Of a stretch of 64,000 nucleotides of DNA, positions 1 through 8,148 are shown piece by piece. The stretch spans positions 62,001 to 126,000 of the forward strand of contig NZ_FOCX01000010.1 in NCBI RefSeq assembly GCF_900110215.1. The letters run 5' to 3'. The position numbers and the translations under genes are program-made. Below the pieces are notes generated by a model. It was given only the letters and a program-made list of their open reading frames with translations, ran no database searches and was not told the DNA's origin. Positions within the stretch are counted from its first letter, which is position 1; the number at the start of each line of letters is the position of its first letter. This stretch comes from Halorientalis persicus (GTDB taxonomy: Archaea > Halobacteriota > Halobacteria > Halobacteriales > Haloarculaceae).

Positions 1-164
1 CCGCGACCTTCCACGGCGTCAACGGCGTCTACAACGCCCTGATCAACCAGGGCCTCACCGGCACGCGAAAGCAGGTCGTCAAGTGGGTTCTGGTCGTCGC
101 GAGCGGCGTGTTGATCGCCCAGGGCGTCCGGACCGCACTCTACATGGCAGGGATCATTGCATGA
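1..164 (+). CDS. sdhD: Succinate dehydrogenase membrane anchor, SdhD-like (C-terminal part)
   Basis: This is the 3-prime end of a gene that begins before the window; the first full codon is at position 3. The visible 53 residues end in a hydrophobic helix (VKWVLVVASGVLIAQGV) preceded by a short FHGVNGVYN segment, as in membrane anchors of succinate dehydrogenase. Its stop TGA overlaps the sdhB start ATG (ATGA), the usual sign of translational coupling. The identity rests mainly on position directly before sdhB and sdhA. It would help bind heme b and quinone in the membrane. The anchor could equally be named SdhC if the operon order differs outside the window. Confidence 0.8.
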   Translation, partial: ATFHGVNGVYNALINQGLTGTRKQVVKWVLVVASGVLIAQGVRTALYMAGIIA

Positions 165-1054
165 GCACTGAAGTCAAAGAACAAGAGACCGAGACCGAGG
201 CAGAGACCGAACCGGCGGAGTCGCCCCACCAGACCCGCCGAATGGAACAGAAACGGCAGCGTGCGGCCCAGCGGGACCTCGAAGAGGAAGCACGCGAGGA
301 GATCGACGACGCCGAGGAGACCGTCGAGATCAAGGTCTTCCGTTTCGACCCCGAGGTCGCCGGCAAGGAAGAACCCCGCTTCGACACCTTCCACGTCCCC
401 TTCTTCAAGGGGATGACGGTGCTGGACGCGCTGATCTACGCGCGGGACCACTACGACTCGTCGCTCACCTTCCGGCACTCCTGCCGGCAGGCGATCTGTG
501 GCTCGGACGCGCTGTTCGTCAACGGGACCCAGCGGCTGGGCTGTAAGACCCAGATCGCGGACCTCGAAGATCACCTGAACTCGACCATCCGGATCGAACC
601 GCTGCCACACGCGGAGGTCGTCAAGGATCTGGTCGTGGATATGGAGCACTTCTACGACCAGATGGAGGCGGTCGAACCGTTCTTCGACGCCGACGAACTC
701 CCGGACGGCGACCTCGAAGAACAGCGCCAGGACCGGGAGAACCGCGAGAAGATCAAGATGTCCACGCGCTGTATCTGGTGTGGCGCGTGTATGTCTTCCT
801 GTAACATCGCGGCGGGCGACAACGAGTATCTCGGCCCGGCGGCCATCAACAAGGCCTACCGGTTCGCGATGGACGAACGGGAAGGCGAGAACCGCAAGCA
901 ACAGCGGCTCAACATCATCGAACAGGAACACGGCGTCTGGCGCTGTCAGACCCAGTTCTCCTGTACCGAGGTGTGTCCGAAAGACATCCCGCTGACCGAT
1001 CACATCCAGGAGCTGAAGCGTGAAGCGGTGAAGAACAACTTGAAGTTCTGGTAA
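161..1054 (+). CDS. sdhB: Succinate dehydrogenase iron-sulfur subunit
   Basis: The 297-residue protein carries electrons from SdhA to the quinone site of complex II. The plant-type 2Fe-2S site is visible as C108, C113, D116 and C128 (CRQAICGSD...C); aspartate as third ligand also occurs in E. coli SdhB. Two further clusters follow: CIWCGACMSSC for 4Fe-4S and CQTQFSCTEVCPKDI for the 3Fe-4S/4Fe-4S pair. About 75 N-terminal residues form a very acidic, Glu-rich extension before the ferredoxin fold, longer than in bacterial homologues. The ATG at 161 is chosen because it overlaps the upstream stop; a longer reading from 83 would run through the anchor gene. Confidence 0.96.
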   Translation: MSTEVKEQETETEAETEPAESPHQTRRMEQKRQRAAQRDLEEEAREEIDDAEETVEIKVFRFDPEVAGKEEPRFDTFHVPFFKGMTVLDALIYARDHYDSSLTFRHSCRQAICGSDALFVNGTQRLGCKTQIADLEDHLNSTIRIEPLPHAEVVKDLVVDMEHFYDQMEAVEPFFDADELPDGDLEEQRQDRENREKIKMSTRCIWCGACMSSCNIAAGDNEYLGPAAINKAYRFAMDEREGENRKQQRLNIIEQEHGVWRCQTQFSCTEVCPKDIPLTDHIQELKREAVKNNLKFW

Positions 1055-1085
1055 TCCCTAGCGAACACAACGGCATTTAAAAACT

Positions 1086-2915
1086 ATGTACGAACACGAC
1101 GTTCTGGTCATCGGCGGCGGCGGAGCCGGATTGCGCGCGGCGATCGCGGCTCACGAGGAAGGTGCCGACGTGGCCATCGTGACGAAGCTCCACCCCGTCC
1201 GGAGTCACACGGGCGCGGCGGAGGGCGGCATCAACGCCGCGCTCCGGGACGCCGACTCCTGGGAAGACCACGCCTACGACACGATGAAGGGGTCGGACTT
1301 CCTCGGTGACGCGCCGGCCATCGAAACCTTCGCGAAGAACGCCCCCGACGAGGTCATCAACCTCGAACACTGGGGGATGCCGTTCTCCCGCGAGGACGAC
1401 GGCCGCGTCTCCCAGCGCCCCTTCGGGGGTCTGTCCTTCCCCCGGACGACCTACGCGGGTGCAGAAACCGGCCACCATATGCTCCACACGATGTACGAGC
1501 AGGTGGTCAAGCGAGGCATCGAGGTCTACGACGAGTGGTACGTGAGCCGGCTGGCGGTCACGGATCACGACGACCCCGAGGACCGGGTCTGTCACGGCTG
1601 TGTCGCCTACGACATCAAGACCGGCGAGATCGCCGGCTTCAAGGCCGACGGCGGTGTGATTCTGGCGACCGGCGGTCTCGGGCAGGCCTTCGACCACACC
1701 ACCAACGCGGTGGCCAACACCGGCGACGGCCCGGCGATGGCGTATCGGGCCGGCGTCCCGGTCGAGGACATGGAGATGATCCAGTTCCACCCGACCACGC
1801 TCCCCTCGACGGGCGTCCTCATCTCGGAGGGTGTCCGTGGCGAGGGTGGTATCCTCTACAACGACGAGGGCGAGCGCCTGATGTTCGAGTACGGCTACGC
1901 CAACAACGAGGGCGAACTGGCCTCCCGTGACGTGGTCGCCCGCGCGGAGCTCACGGAGGTCAACGAGGGCCGCGGGATCGACGACGAGTACGTCCACCTC
2001 GATATGCGCCACCTCGGTGAAGAGCGCATCCTCGACCGACTGGAGAACATCCTGCACCTGGCCGAGGACTTCGAGGGCGTCGACGGCCTCGAAGAGCCGA
2101 TGCCGGTCAAGCCCGGCCAGCACTACGCGATGGGCGGCATCGAGGTCGACGAGAACGGCGAGACCTGTATCAACGGCCTCTACGCGGCCGGGGAGTGTGC
2201 CTGTGTCAGTATGCACGGCGCGAACCGCCTGGGCGGCAACGCCCTGCCGGAACTGCTCGTCTTCGGCGCCCGCGCCGGCTACCACGCCGGCGGCCGCGAC
2301 CTTGGCGAAGCCCAGATCGACACGGGCCCATCCGCCATGAGCGAGGAAGAAGACGTCGACACGCCGGTCTCGCCCGGTGCCGTCGGCGTGGGCGACGAGG
2401 ACGTGGCCGCGGACGGCGCACTCGTCGAACCGTCGGAGGTCATCGACCACCACGTCAGTGCCGAAGAGCAGCGCGTCACGGACCTGCTCGAAAAGGACGA
2501 CGGCGTCAACCACGCCGAGGTCCGGGCCGACGTCCAGGAGACGATGACCGAGAACGTCAACGTGTTCCGGGAGGAGGGCAACCTCAAGGAGGCCCTCGAG
2601 GACATCCGCGTCGCCCGCGAGCGCTACCAGGACGTGTACGTCCGTGACCCCTCGCGCACGTTCAACACCGACCTGATCCACACCATCGAGACCCGCAACG
2701 TCATCGACGTGGCCGAGGCTATCACCCTCGGCGCGCTCGCTCGCGAGGAGTTCCGCGGTGCCCACTGGCGGAAGGAGCACCAGGAGCGCAAGGACGACGA
2801 GTGGATCAAGCACACGATGCTCGCCTGGAACGACGGCAACCCCAAGCTCTACTACAAGCCCGTCGTCCTCGAAGGCGAGGACAAGACCTACGAGCCGAAA
2901 GAACGCTCTTACTAG
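1086..2915 (+). CDS. sdhA: Succinate dehydrogenase flavoprotein subunit
   Basis: This is the 609-residue catalytic subunit of complex II, oxidising succinate to fumarate. The N-terminal dinucleotide fold (VIGGGGAGLRAAIAA, residues 8-22) is followed by SHTGAAEGGINAAL, where H41 is the expected covalent FAD attachment residue. The ANRLGGNALPELL motif of fumarate reductase/SDH flavoproteins lies in the middle, and the C-terminal helical domain ends in the usual KPV region. An insertion rich in Glu, Asp and Val around residues 415-450 looks haloarchaeal. The gene lies 31 bp after sdhB and is last in the operon, followed by a hairpin with a T run. Confidence 0.97.
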   Translation: MYEHDVLVIGGGGAGLRAAIAAHEEGADVAIVTKLHPVRSHTGAAEGGINAALRDADSWEDHAYDTMKGSDFLGDAPAIETFAKNAPDEVINLEHWGMPFSREDDGRVSQRPFGGLSFPRTTYAGAETGHHMLHTMYEQVVKRGIEVYDEWYVSRLAVTDHDDPEDRVCHGCVAYDIKTGEIAGFKADGGVILATGGLGQAFDHTTNAVANTGDGPAMAYRAGVPVEDMEMIQFHPTTLPSTGVLISEGVRGEGGILYNDEGERLMFEYGYANNEGELASRDVVARAELTEVNEGRGIDDEYVHLDMRHLGEERILDRLENILHLAEDFEGVDGLEEPMPVKPGQHYAMGGIEVDENGETCINGLYAAGECACVSMHGANRLGGNALPELLVFGARAGYHAGGRDLGEAQIDTGPSAMSEEEDVDTPVSPGAVGVGDEDVAADGALVEPSEVIDHHVSAEEQRVTDLLEKDDGVNHAEVRADVQETMTENVNVFREEGNLKEALEDIRVARERYQDVYVRDPSRTFNTDLIHTIETRNVIDVAEAITLGALAREEFRGAHWRKEHQERKDDEWIKHTMLAWNDGNPKLYYKPVVLEGEDKTYEPKERSY

Positions 2916-2917
2916 CC

Positions 2918-2940
2918 CCCACTTTTTACACGAGAGTGGG
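2918..2940 (+). terminator. Stem-loop with T5 run after sdhA
   Basis: CCCACT (2918-2923) pairs with AGTGGG (2935-2940) around a loop that contains TTTTT, immediately after the sdhA stop. It sits between sdhA and the converging gene at 2974-3651. Archaeal termination relies on T runs more than hairpins, so the T5 may be the active part. This is an inference from position and sequence. Confidence 0.5.
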
Positions 2941-2973
2941 CTCTGCGCACTCCCCGTGAAAAACGTGGATGGT

Positions 2974-3651
2974 TCAGACGAACTCGCCCAGTCCCGACTG
3001 TTCGGACTCGGCGGGTTCGACGATCGACGGCGAGTCGTTGCTGGGGTCGTTGACCGCCGTCGAGATGGGATACGCGTCGAGGTCGTCGCCGGGATACGGG
3101 CGACACAGTGACTCGCGCTCGTCGGGCCCGGCAGTCAGCCAGGTCGCTTCCTCCTCGCGGGGCAGGATGACGGGCATCCGGTGGTGGATCGGCTCGACCA
3201 CGTCGTTCGGTTCGGTGGTGAGGACGGTCACGGTGTCCAGCGGTCCGGTATCGGTCTCGCGGCGCTCCCAGAGGCCGGCCATCGCGAAGGCCACGTTGTC
3301 CTCCCGGTGGAACCGATAGGGCTGTTTCGGGCCACGCTCGACCGGTTTCCAGTCGTAGAAGCCCGAGGAGAGGACGAGACAGGGCCGCGATTCCCAGGCG
3401 TCCCGGAAGGCCGGTTTCTCGGCGGCCGTCTCCGAGCGGGCGTTGATGAACCCCGCGTCGTCGGCGTCGGCCCACTCCGGCAGGAGGCCCCAGCGAGCGC
3501 GGTCGATGCGGTCAAGTTTCTCGTTCGTCACGACTTCGACGGGTTCGGAGGGCGCGATGTTGTACCGCGGTCGGTAGTCCTCGGGGACGGCCGCGTCGAA
3601 GCGGTCGCGGAGGTCAGCCGCCGGCGCGAACAGGGAGGTGCGGCCACACAT
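2974..3651 (-). CDS. HMCES/YedK-type abasic-site DNA-protein crosslink protein (SRAP domain)
   Basis: This 225-residue protein belongs to the SRAP family (DUF159), which shields abasic sites in single-stranded DNA by covalent attachment through Cys2. The start is set at MCGR because the family requires cysteine directly after the initiator Met; an upstream in-frame Met would bury it. Family motifs seen are MCGRTSLF, RYNIAPSEPV (with the conserved Asn), WGLLPEWA, INARSET with the catalytic Glu, CLVLSSGFYDWK and a late HHRMPVIL with the conserved His. It stands alone, converging on sdhA. Confidence 0.93.
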   Translation of the reverse strand: MCGRTSLFAPAADLRDRFDAAVPEDYRPRYNIAPSEPVEVVTNEKLDRIDRARWGLLPEWADADDAGFINARSETAAEKPAFRDAWESRPCLVLSSGFYDWKPVERGPKQPYRFHREDNVAFAMAGLWERRETDTGPLDTVTVLTTEPNDVVEPIHHRMPVILPREEEATWLTAGPDERESLCRPYPGDDLDAYPISTAVNDPSNDSPSIVEPAESEQSGLGEFV

Positions 3652-3726
3652 GAATCGACCGTGGGCCGGCAAGCGGTTGGATCTGTCGGGAGGTTTTTGC
3701 CCTGGACAGGCGAATCTGTACGTAAG

Positions 3727-5031
3727 ATGCTACTGTCGGGGACGGTCGTCGCGGACGCCGAGACGGTCGTGGCGGACGGCGCGGTCGTCGTCGAGGGCGA
3801 CCGGATCGCGGCCGTAGGGTCGGCCGCCGACCTCCGGGAGCGGTACCCCGACCACGAGCGCCGGGAGTTCGACATCCTCGCGCCGGGACTCGTGGGCGGG
3901 CACGTCCACTCCGTCCAGTCGCTCGGCCGCGGGATCGCCGACGACACGTCCTTGCTGGAGTGGCTCACCGACCACGTCCTCCCGATGGAGGCGGCACTGG
4001 ACGCCGAGGGCATGGAACTCGCGGCCGAGTTGGGCTACCTGGAGGCCATCGAGTCCGGGACGACGACCGTGGTCGACCACCTGTCGGTTCACCACGCCGA
4101 CCGAGCCTTCGAGGCGGCCGCCGACCTGGGCATCCGCGCCCGGATGGGGAAGGTACTGATGGACCGGGATGCACCGGCTGGGCTGTCCGAGTCCGCCGAG
4201 GACGCACTGGACGAGAGCGAGCGACTGATCGAGCGGTACCACGACACCTGCGGCGGGCGCATCCAGTACGCCGTCACGCCGCGGTTCGCGATCAGTTGTA
4301 CCGAAGCCTGCCTCCGGGGAGCGCGCGAACTGGCCGACGCACACGAGAGGGTCCGGCTCCACACCCACGCCAGCGAGAACCGAAGCGAGACCGAACAGAT
4401 CGAACGGGAAAGGGGGATGCGAAACGTCGAGTGGCTCCACGAAGTGGGGCTAACCGGCGAAGACGTGGTGCTGGCACACTGCGTCTGGACCGACGAGCGC
4501 GAACGCGAAATCCTGGCCGAGACCGGGACCCACGTCACTCACTGCCCGTCGGCGAACATGAAACTCGCCTCCGGGGTCGCGCCGGTCGCGGACTACCTCG
4601 ACCGCGGGATCACCGTCGCACTGGGCAACGACGGCCCACCCTGTAACAACACGCTTGACCCCTTCACGGAGATGCGTCAGGCCAGCCTGCTGGGGAAGGT
4701 GGACGAACTCGACCCCACGACCCTCCCCGCCCGGACGGTGTTCGAGATGGCGACCGAAAACGGCGCGAACGCGGCCGGCTTCGACCGCGTCGGCCGCCTC
4801 CGCGAAGGATGGCGGGCCGACGTGATCGGCCTCCGGACCGACCGGATGCGGACGGTTCCGATCCACGACGTGTTCTCGCATCTGGTCTACTCGGCACACG
4901 GCGACGACGTGGCGTTCACGATGGTCGACGGAAACGTGCTGTACGACGACGGCGAGCACGTCGGCGTCGACGCGGCGGCGGTCCGGGAGCGGGCCCGCGA
5001 GTACGAGATCGATGGCTCGGTCGGCGAGTGA
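3727..5031 (+). CDS. Amidohydrolase of the MtaD/SAH-deaminase group
   Basis: The 434-residue metal-dependent deaminase-type amidohydrolase has an N-terminal beta-sandwich start (LLSGTVVADAETVVADGAVV), the HVHSVQS metal pair, HTHASEN, HCVW, and the LGNDGPPCNNTLDPF segment with the metal-binding Asp. This is the ATZ/TRZ/MtaD layout; likely substrates are S-adenosylhomocysteine, methylthioadenosine or 5-deoxyadenosine. Guanine or chlorohydrolase-like activity cannot be excluded. ATG 3727 is preferred: the reading frame is open far upstream but runs through the opposite-strand SRAP gene. The divergent spacing from that gene is 75 bp. Confidence 0.85.
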   Translation: MLLSGTVVADAETVVADGAVVVEGDRIAAVGSAADLRERYPDHERREFDILAPGLVGGHVHSVQSLGRGIADDTSLLEWLTDHVLPMEAALDAEGMELAAELGYLEAIESGTTTVVDHLSVHHADRAFEAAADLGIRARMGKVLMDRDAPAGLSESAEDALDESERLIERYHDTCGGRIQYAVTPRFAISCTEACLRGARELADAHERVRLHTHASENRSETEQIERERGMRNVEWLHEVGLTGEDVVLAHCVWTDEREREILAETGTHVTHCPSANMKLASGVAPVADYLDRGITVALGNDGPPCNNTLDPFTEMRQASLLGKVDELDPTTLPARTVFEMATENGANAAGFDRVGRLREGWRADVIGLRTDRMRTVPIHDVFSHLVYSAHGDDVAFTMVDGNVLYDDGEHVGVDAAAVRERAREYEIDGSVGE

Positions 5032-5098
5032 GAACACCCGGCCGATTTCGGGGGCACCGTAGGGTTCATACCGTTCGGAAACCAATTAATCAGCGCCT

Positions 5099-5203
5099 GG
5101 AAGGGTGGCTCAGTGGTAGAGCGCCGATGGTTGGACATGCCAGAAATCCAGCTGTCGGTCACCCCGCAATGGGCTTCGCGTGGTTCAAATCCCGCCCCTT
5201 CCG
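5099..5203 (+). ncRNA. tRNA-like element without a readable anticodon
   Basis: A perfect 7-bp acceptor stem is visible, GGAAGGG (5099-5105) with CCCTTCC (5196-5202), followed by discriminator-like G5203. A perfect D-arm GCTC-AGTGGTA-GAGC spans 5108-5122, and a T-loop TTCAAAT has a stem GCG(T)GG/CCCGC carrying one bulged T. The anticodon stem CCGAT/GTCGG (5124-5128/5154-5158) encloses 25 nt instead of 7, and the variable region is about 18 nt. The 25 nt could hide an intron, but no 33-U plus anticodon choice fits well. It may be a decayed or recombined tRNA, or a tRNA with an unusual intron. Confidence 0.45.
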
Positions 5204-5409
5204 CTTCACCCGAACTTCTCCCGCGAGACGTGTCGACGTCGAGCGGTACGTTCGGGTGGAGCGGAGCACGGGATTTGAACCCTGGAAGTCACAGCCCGCG
5301 CAGGGCCGGAGGCCCGAGCAGGAATGTCTTCCTCTGGTTCAAATCCCGCCCCTTCCGTCCACGCGCAGACTCTTCCCGTGAGACGTGTCAACGTCGATCG
5401 GTACGTCCG
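5182..5409 (+). repeat. Tandem duplication containing tRNA 3-prime ends
   Basis: A 22-nt sequence beginning GGTTCAAATCCCG and ending in CCCTTCCG occurs at 5182-5203 and again at 5336-5357. Some 16-18 nt later both copies are followed by near-identical stretches (5220-5253 and 5375-5409) containing GAGACGTGTC, ACGTCGA and CGGTACGT. The offset is 154-155 bp, so this is an imperfect tandem duplication. A T-loop-type 3-prime end repeated this way is what integrase attachment sites look like, but no integrase gene lies nearby. Confidence 0.6.
5269..5348 (+). repeat. 80-nt nested inverted repeat
   Basis: CGGGATTTGAACC (5269-5281) pairs perfectly over 13 bp with GGTTCAAATCCCG (5336-5348). Inside lie GGAAG/CTTCC and a terminal GGGCC-GGA-GGCCC hairpin, giving one long three-step stem. 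The outer arms are T-loop sequences in opposite orientations. It may be a structured RNA, or a by-product of inverted tRNA-end copies. Confidence 0.6.
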
Positions 5410-5505
5410 ACCCGCACCGGAAGCGAGCGCCTGTACTGTGGAAGACACCCCCTACGCTGACGAACAGCCGGTAGGGCTATGTGGGAGCCAGCGGCAGGCC
5501 CGAAT

Positions 5506-6687
5506 ATGCAGGCTGTGATCCTCGCCGCGGGAGAGGGGACGCGGATGCGTCCGCTGACGGCGTCGCTGCCGAAACCGATGCTGCCAGTGGCCGACCGGCC
5601 GCTGTGCGCTCACACCGCCGACGCGGCAGTGGAGGCCGGCGTCGACGAACTGATCTTCGTCGTCGGCTACGAACGGGCGACCGTCCGCGACCATTTCGGC
5701 GAGCGCTACCGGGGCGTGCCGGTGTCCTACGCCGTCCAGGAGGAACAGCTCGGGACGGCCCACGCCGTGAAGGCCGCCGAGGACCACATCGACGGGGCGT
5801 TCGCGGTACTGAACGGCGACGACCTCTACGACCCGGCGGCACTCTCGGCGCTGTTCTCGGGCGGGCCGGCCGTCGGTACGTACGCCGTCGAGGACCCGAC
5901 ACCGTACGGCGTCTTCGACGTGCAGGACGGCACCGTCACGGACATCGTCGAGAAACCGACGGATCCGCCCTCGAACCGGGTCAACGTCGGTGCGTACGTC
6001 TTCCCCGCCGAGGCACGGAACTGGCTGGACGTGCCGATGAGCGAGCGCGGCGAACACGAGATCACGGACGTGCTGGAGCGGGTGATCGGCGAGTTCGACG
6101 TGCGGACGGTCGACGTGGACAGATGGCTCGGCGTCGGCCGCCCCTGGGAACTGCTGGAAGCCAACGAGTGGAAACTCGACGCCCTCGAACCCACAGTCCG
6201 GGGTGACGTGAGCCAGGACGCCGACCTCCGTGGCCCTGTCGTCGTCGAGGCGGGCGCGACCGTCGAACCGGGCGTCGTGATCGAGGGACCGGCGCTGATT
6301 CGGAGCGGTGCGGATGTAGGGCCCAACGCGTACGTTCGGGGCTCGACCCTGCTCTGTGAAGACGCCCACGTCGGCAACGGGGTCGAGATCAAAAACAGCG
6401 TGATAATGCAGGGGACGAACGTCCCCCACCTGTCCTACGTCGGCGACAGCGTCCTCGGGCGAGACGTGAACTTCGGTGCGGGAACCCAGGTGGCGAACCT
6501 TCGGCACGACGACGAGCCGGTGAAACTGACGGTCAAAGGCGAGCGGGTCTCGACCGGCCGGCGGAAGTTCGGCGTCGTGGCCGGCGACGGGGCCAAGACG
6601 GGCATCAACACGAGTCTGAACCCCGGTGTGACCCTCTCGCCGGGTGCGACGACCGAACCGGGCGAATCGGTCACGCGGGATCGCTGA
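5506..6687 (+). CDS. GlmU-like sugar-1-phosphate nucleotidyltransferase with left-handed beta-helix
   Basis: This 393-residue protein makes nucleotide sugars. The N-terminal signature MQAVILAAGEGTRMRPLT and KPMLPVADRP mark the nucleotidyltransferase domain (about residues 1-230), and EEQLGTAHAV is the substrate loop. From about residue 245 hexapeptide repeats (VVVEAGATVEPGVVIEG and later) form a left-handed beta-helix as in archaeal bifunctional GlmU/UTP-glucose-1-P uridylyltransferases. The glucosamine versus glucose specificity cannot be read from sequence. The start at 5506 begins directly with the signature; a start 27 bp earlier adds nine unlike residues. Confidence 0.88.
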   Translation: MQAVILAAGEGTRMRPLTASLPKPMLPVADRPLCAHTADAAVEAGVDELIFVVGYERATVRDHFGERYRGVPVSYAVQEEQLGTAHAVKAAEDHIDGAFAVLNGDDLYDPAALSALFSGGPAVGTYAVEDPTPYGVFDVQDGTVTDIVEKPTDPPSNRVNVGAYVFPAEARNWLDVPMSERGEHEITDVLERVIGEFDVRTVDVDRWLGVGRPWELLEANEWKLDALEPTVRGDVSQDADLRGPVVVEAGATVEPGVVIEGPALIRSGADVGPNAYVRGSTLLCEDAHVGNGVEIKNSVIMQGTNVPHLSYVGDSVLGRDVNFGAGTQVANLRHDDEPVKLTVKGERVSTGRRKFGVVAGDGAKTGINTSLNPGVTLSPGATTEPGESVTRDR

Positions 6688-6688
6688 C

Positions 6689-6793
6689 TCAGGGCACGAT
6701 CCCCGCCGCCACCGCGACGGCGACGGCGGCGACCGCGAGACTCACGAGCCAGACGACGAGGCGTTTGGTGTTGGCGACGACAGCTGAGGGCAT
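6689..6793 (-). CDS. 34-residue single-span membrane peptide
   Basis: A short reading frame MPSAVVANTKRLVVWLVSLAV... ends in a run of Ala and Val long enough to cross the membrane once, with a positively charged KR before the helix, so the C-terminus would be outside. It lies immediately after the converging nucleotidyltransferase gene. Haloarchaea carry many such single-helix proteins. No family was recognised and the function is unknown. It is supported by composition and position only. Confidence 0.45.
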   Translation of the reverse strand: MPSAVVANTKRLVVWLVSLAVAAVAVAVAAGIVP

Positions 6794-6877
6794 GAATGGG
6801 CCTTCGAGTGGCCGGGACTTAATTTCACGCCGTTCGGTCGCGGTCCACCGTTTCCCGTAGGGACTGCCGTTGCAGGA

Positions 6878-6886
6878 GATATATGA
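6878..6886 (+). promoter_or_regulatory. TATA-like element of the SDR gene
   Basis: GATATATGA lies about 27-35 nt before the ATG at 6913, the distance expected for a leaderless haloarchaeal transcript. No Shine-Dalgarno sequence lies between them. Confidence 0.5.
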
Positions 6887-6912
6887 GGTATGCCAGAGTG
6901 GGACACTCACGG

Positions 6913-7764
6913 ATGATCGAGACACCAGACCTGAGCGGTCAGACCGCGTTCATCACCGGAACCACCCGTGGCATCGGCAAGGCGCTCGCGCTCGAACTCG
7001 CCGAAGCCGGCTGTAACATCGTCTCGACGGGCAAGACCGTCGACGACTCGGATTCCGACCTGGAGGGGACGATCCACAAGACGGCAGAAGAGTGCGCCGA
7101 GAAAGGCGTCGACACCCACGCGATCCAGCTGAACGTCCGGGACGAGGACGCAGTCGAAGCCGCCGTCGAGGAGGCCATCGACGAGATGGGCGAGATCAAC
7201 ATCGTCATCAACAACGCCAGCGCGATCCAGATGGCCAACGTCGAGCAGATGCCGGCCAACCGTTACGACCTCATGAACGAGGTCAACGTCCGCGGTACCT
7301 ATCTGGTCTCCCGCGCGTTCATCGACCACCTGAAAGACACCGAGGAGGACGCCTGGCTCCTGACGAACGCGCCGCCGGTCGAGATCGACCGCTCGCCCGG
7401 GAAGGCCGCCTACTCGTGGTCGAAGATGGGGATGTCCTTTATCACCCTCTCGCTGGCTCAGGAACTGGGCGGCTACGACATCGGCTGTAACTCCTTCTGG
7501 CCGGTGACCGCCATCGACACCCGGGCGACACGGTACTTCGGCATGGGGACCGAGGACGACTGGCGGACGCCCCAGATCGTCGCCGACACGGTCATGGAGA
7601 TCCTCTCCCGGGACCCCGCCGAGTTCACCGGCAACGCAGTCTACGACGAGGAACTGCTCTCCCAGGCCGGCGTCACCGACTTCAGCGAGTACAATCTCAC
7701 CGAGGGCGACCCCGCACCGATGTCGGCCCAGATGTTCGACCCCGAGTACGAGCGCTCGATCTGA
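6913..7764 (+). CDS. Short-chain dehydrogenase/reductase, HSDL2-like
   Basis: The 283-residue NAD(P)-dependent oxidoreductase has the TGTTRGIG cofactor motif (about residues 15-22), INNASA, and the catalytic YSWSK (Y-x3-K). The segment with TGKT and an EGTIHKTAEE loop before the second strand resembles the HSDL2 subgroup, whose members are often linked to lipid or acyl metabolism. The substrate is unknown. The start at 6913 places the glycine motif at the usual distance and fits the upstream TATA-like element. Confidence 0.85.
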   Translation: MIETPDLSGQTAFITGTTRGIGKALALELAEAGCNIVSTGKTVDDSDSDLEGTIHKTAEECAEKGVDTHAIQLNVRDEDAVEAAVEEAIDEMGEINIVINNASAIQMANVEQMPANRYDLMNEVNVRGTYLVSRAFIDHLKDTEEDAWLLTNAPPVEIDRSPGKAAYSWSKMGMSFITLSLAQELGGYDIGCNSFWPVTAIDTRATRYFGMGTEDDWRTPQIVADTVMEILSRDPAEFTGNAVYDEELLSQAGVTDFSEYNLTEGDPAPMSAQMFDPEYERSI

Positions 7765-7854
7765 GAGCCCACCGGCGACAGTCCGGCGCTGTCGGGCCTC
7801 GCCGCTCGGCGGCGATATGTGGGATTAAGTACGTCGGTTGCACAGGTACACTCA

Positions 7855-8043
7855 ATGGTCGATCCGACATCGGATATCGGCGAGGACGTATCGGAGGACG
7901 ACGCGCCAGTCTGTGAGACGTGTGGGGACGTGGTCGTCAACGAACCGGACCACCGCGTGATCACGTGGATCGAGGACGAAACGGTGCAGTCGGCGCACTT
8001 CTGTGACGAGACGTGCCGGATGGACTGGGACGGCGGCCGATAA
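7855..8043 (+). CDS. Small zinc-ribbon protein
   Basis: The 62-residue acidic protein has two cysteine pairs, CETCGD near residue 19 and FCDETC near residue 49, spaced as in a small treble-clef or zinc ribbon, with the stretch VITWIEDETVQSAHF between them. Proteins of this type are common in haloarchaea and have no assigned role; nucleic-acid or protein contact is plausible. GATTAAGT about 25 nt upstream could be its TATA box. Confidence 0.65.
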   Translation: MVDPTSDIGEDVSEDDAPVCETCGDVVVNEPDHRVITWIEDETVQSAHFCDETCRMDWDGGR

Positions 8044-8148
8044 ACTCTATCTCTCGGGGAACGACCGATTTCGGCGGTTTTCTCTCGATACCGGACGATC
8101 AGCGGCGTCGATAGCACGACGGCGACTGGATCGACCGGCCGGCCGCCG

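Larger units (their letters stand above)
5032..5505. other. 474-bp stretch without protein-coding gene
   Basis: No convincing protein gene was seen. The translated frames here contain the GFEP-type peptides that arise when tRNA 3-prime ends are translated antisense. The stretch holds a tRNA-like structure (5099-5203), an 80-nt hairpin (5269-5348), two direct copies of a tRNA 3-prime-end sequence, and tandemly repeated flanks. The remainder after about 5410 is plain spacer before the nucleotidyltransferase gene. Confidence 0.7.

Noticed and set aside
1077..2813. Long open frame (578 codons) on the minus strand opposite sdhA
   Set aside because: It mirrors the strongly conserved sdhA gene and reads as Val/Asp/Leu-rich antisense typical of high-GC shadow frames; no domain motifs were seen.
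5099..5203. Assigning a specific amino acid to the tRNA-like element (for example Trp from CCA or Ser from GGA)
   Set aside because: None of the possible triplets lies in a 7-nt loop with a U before it and a paired stem; the assignment would be arbitrary.
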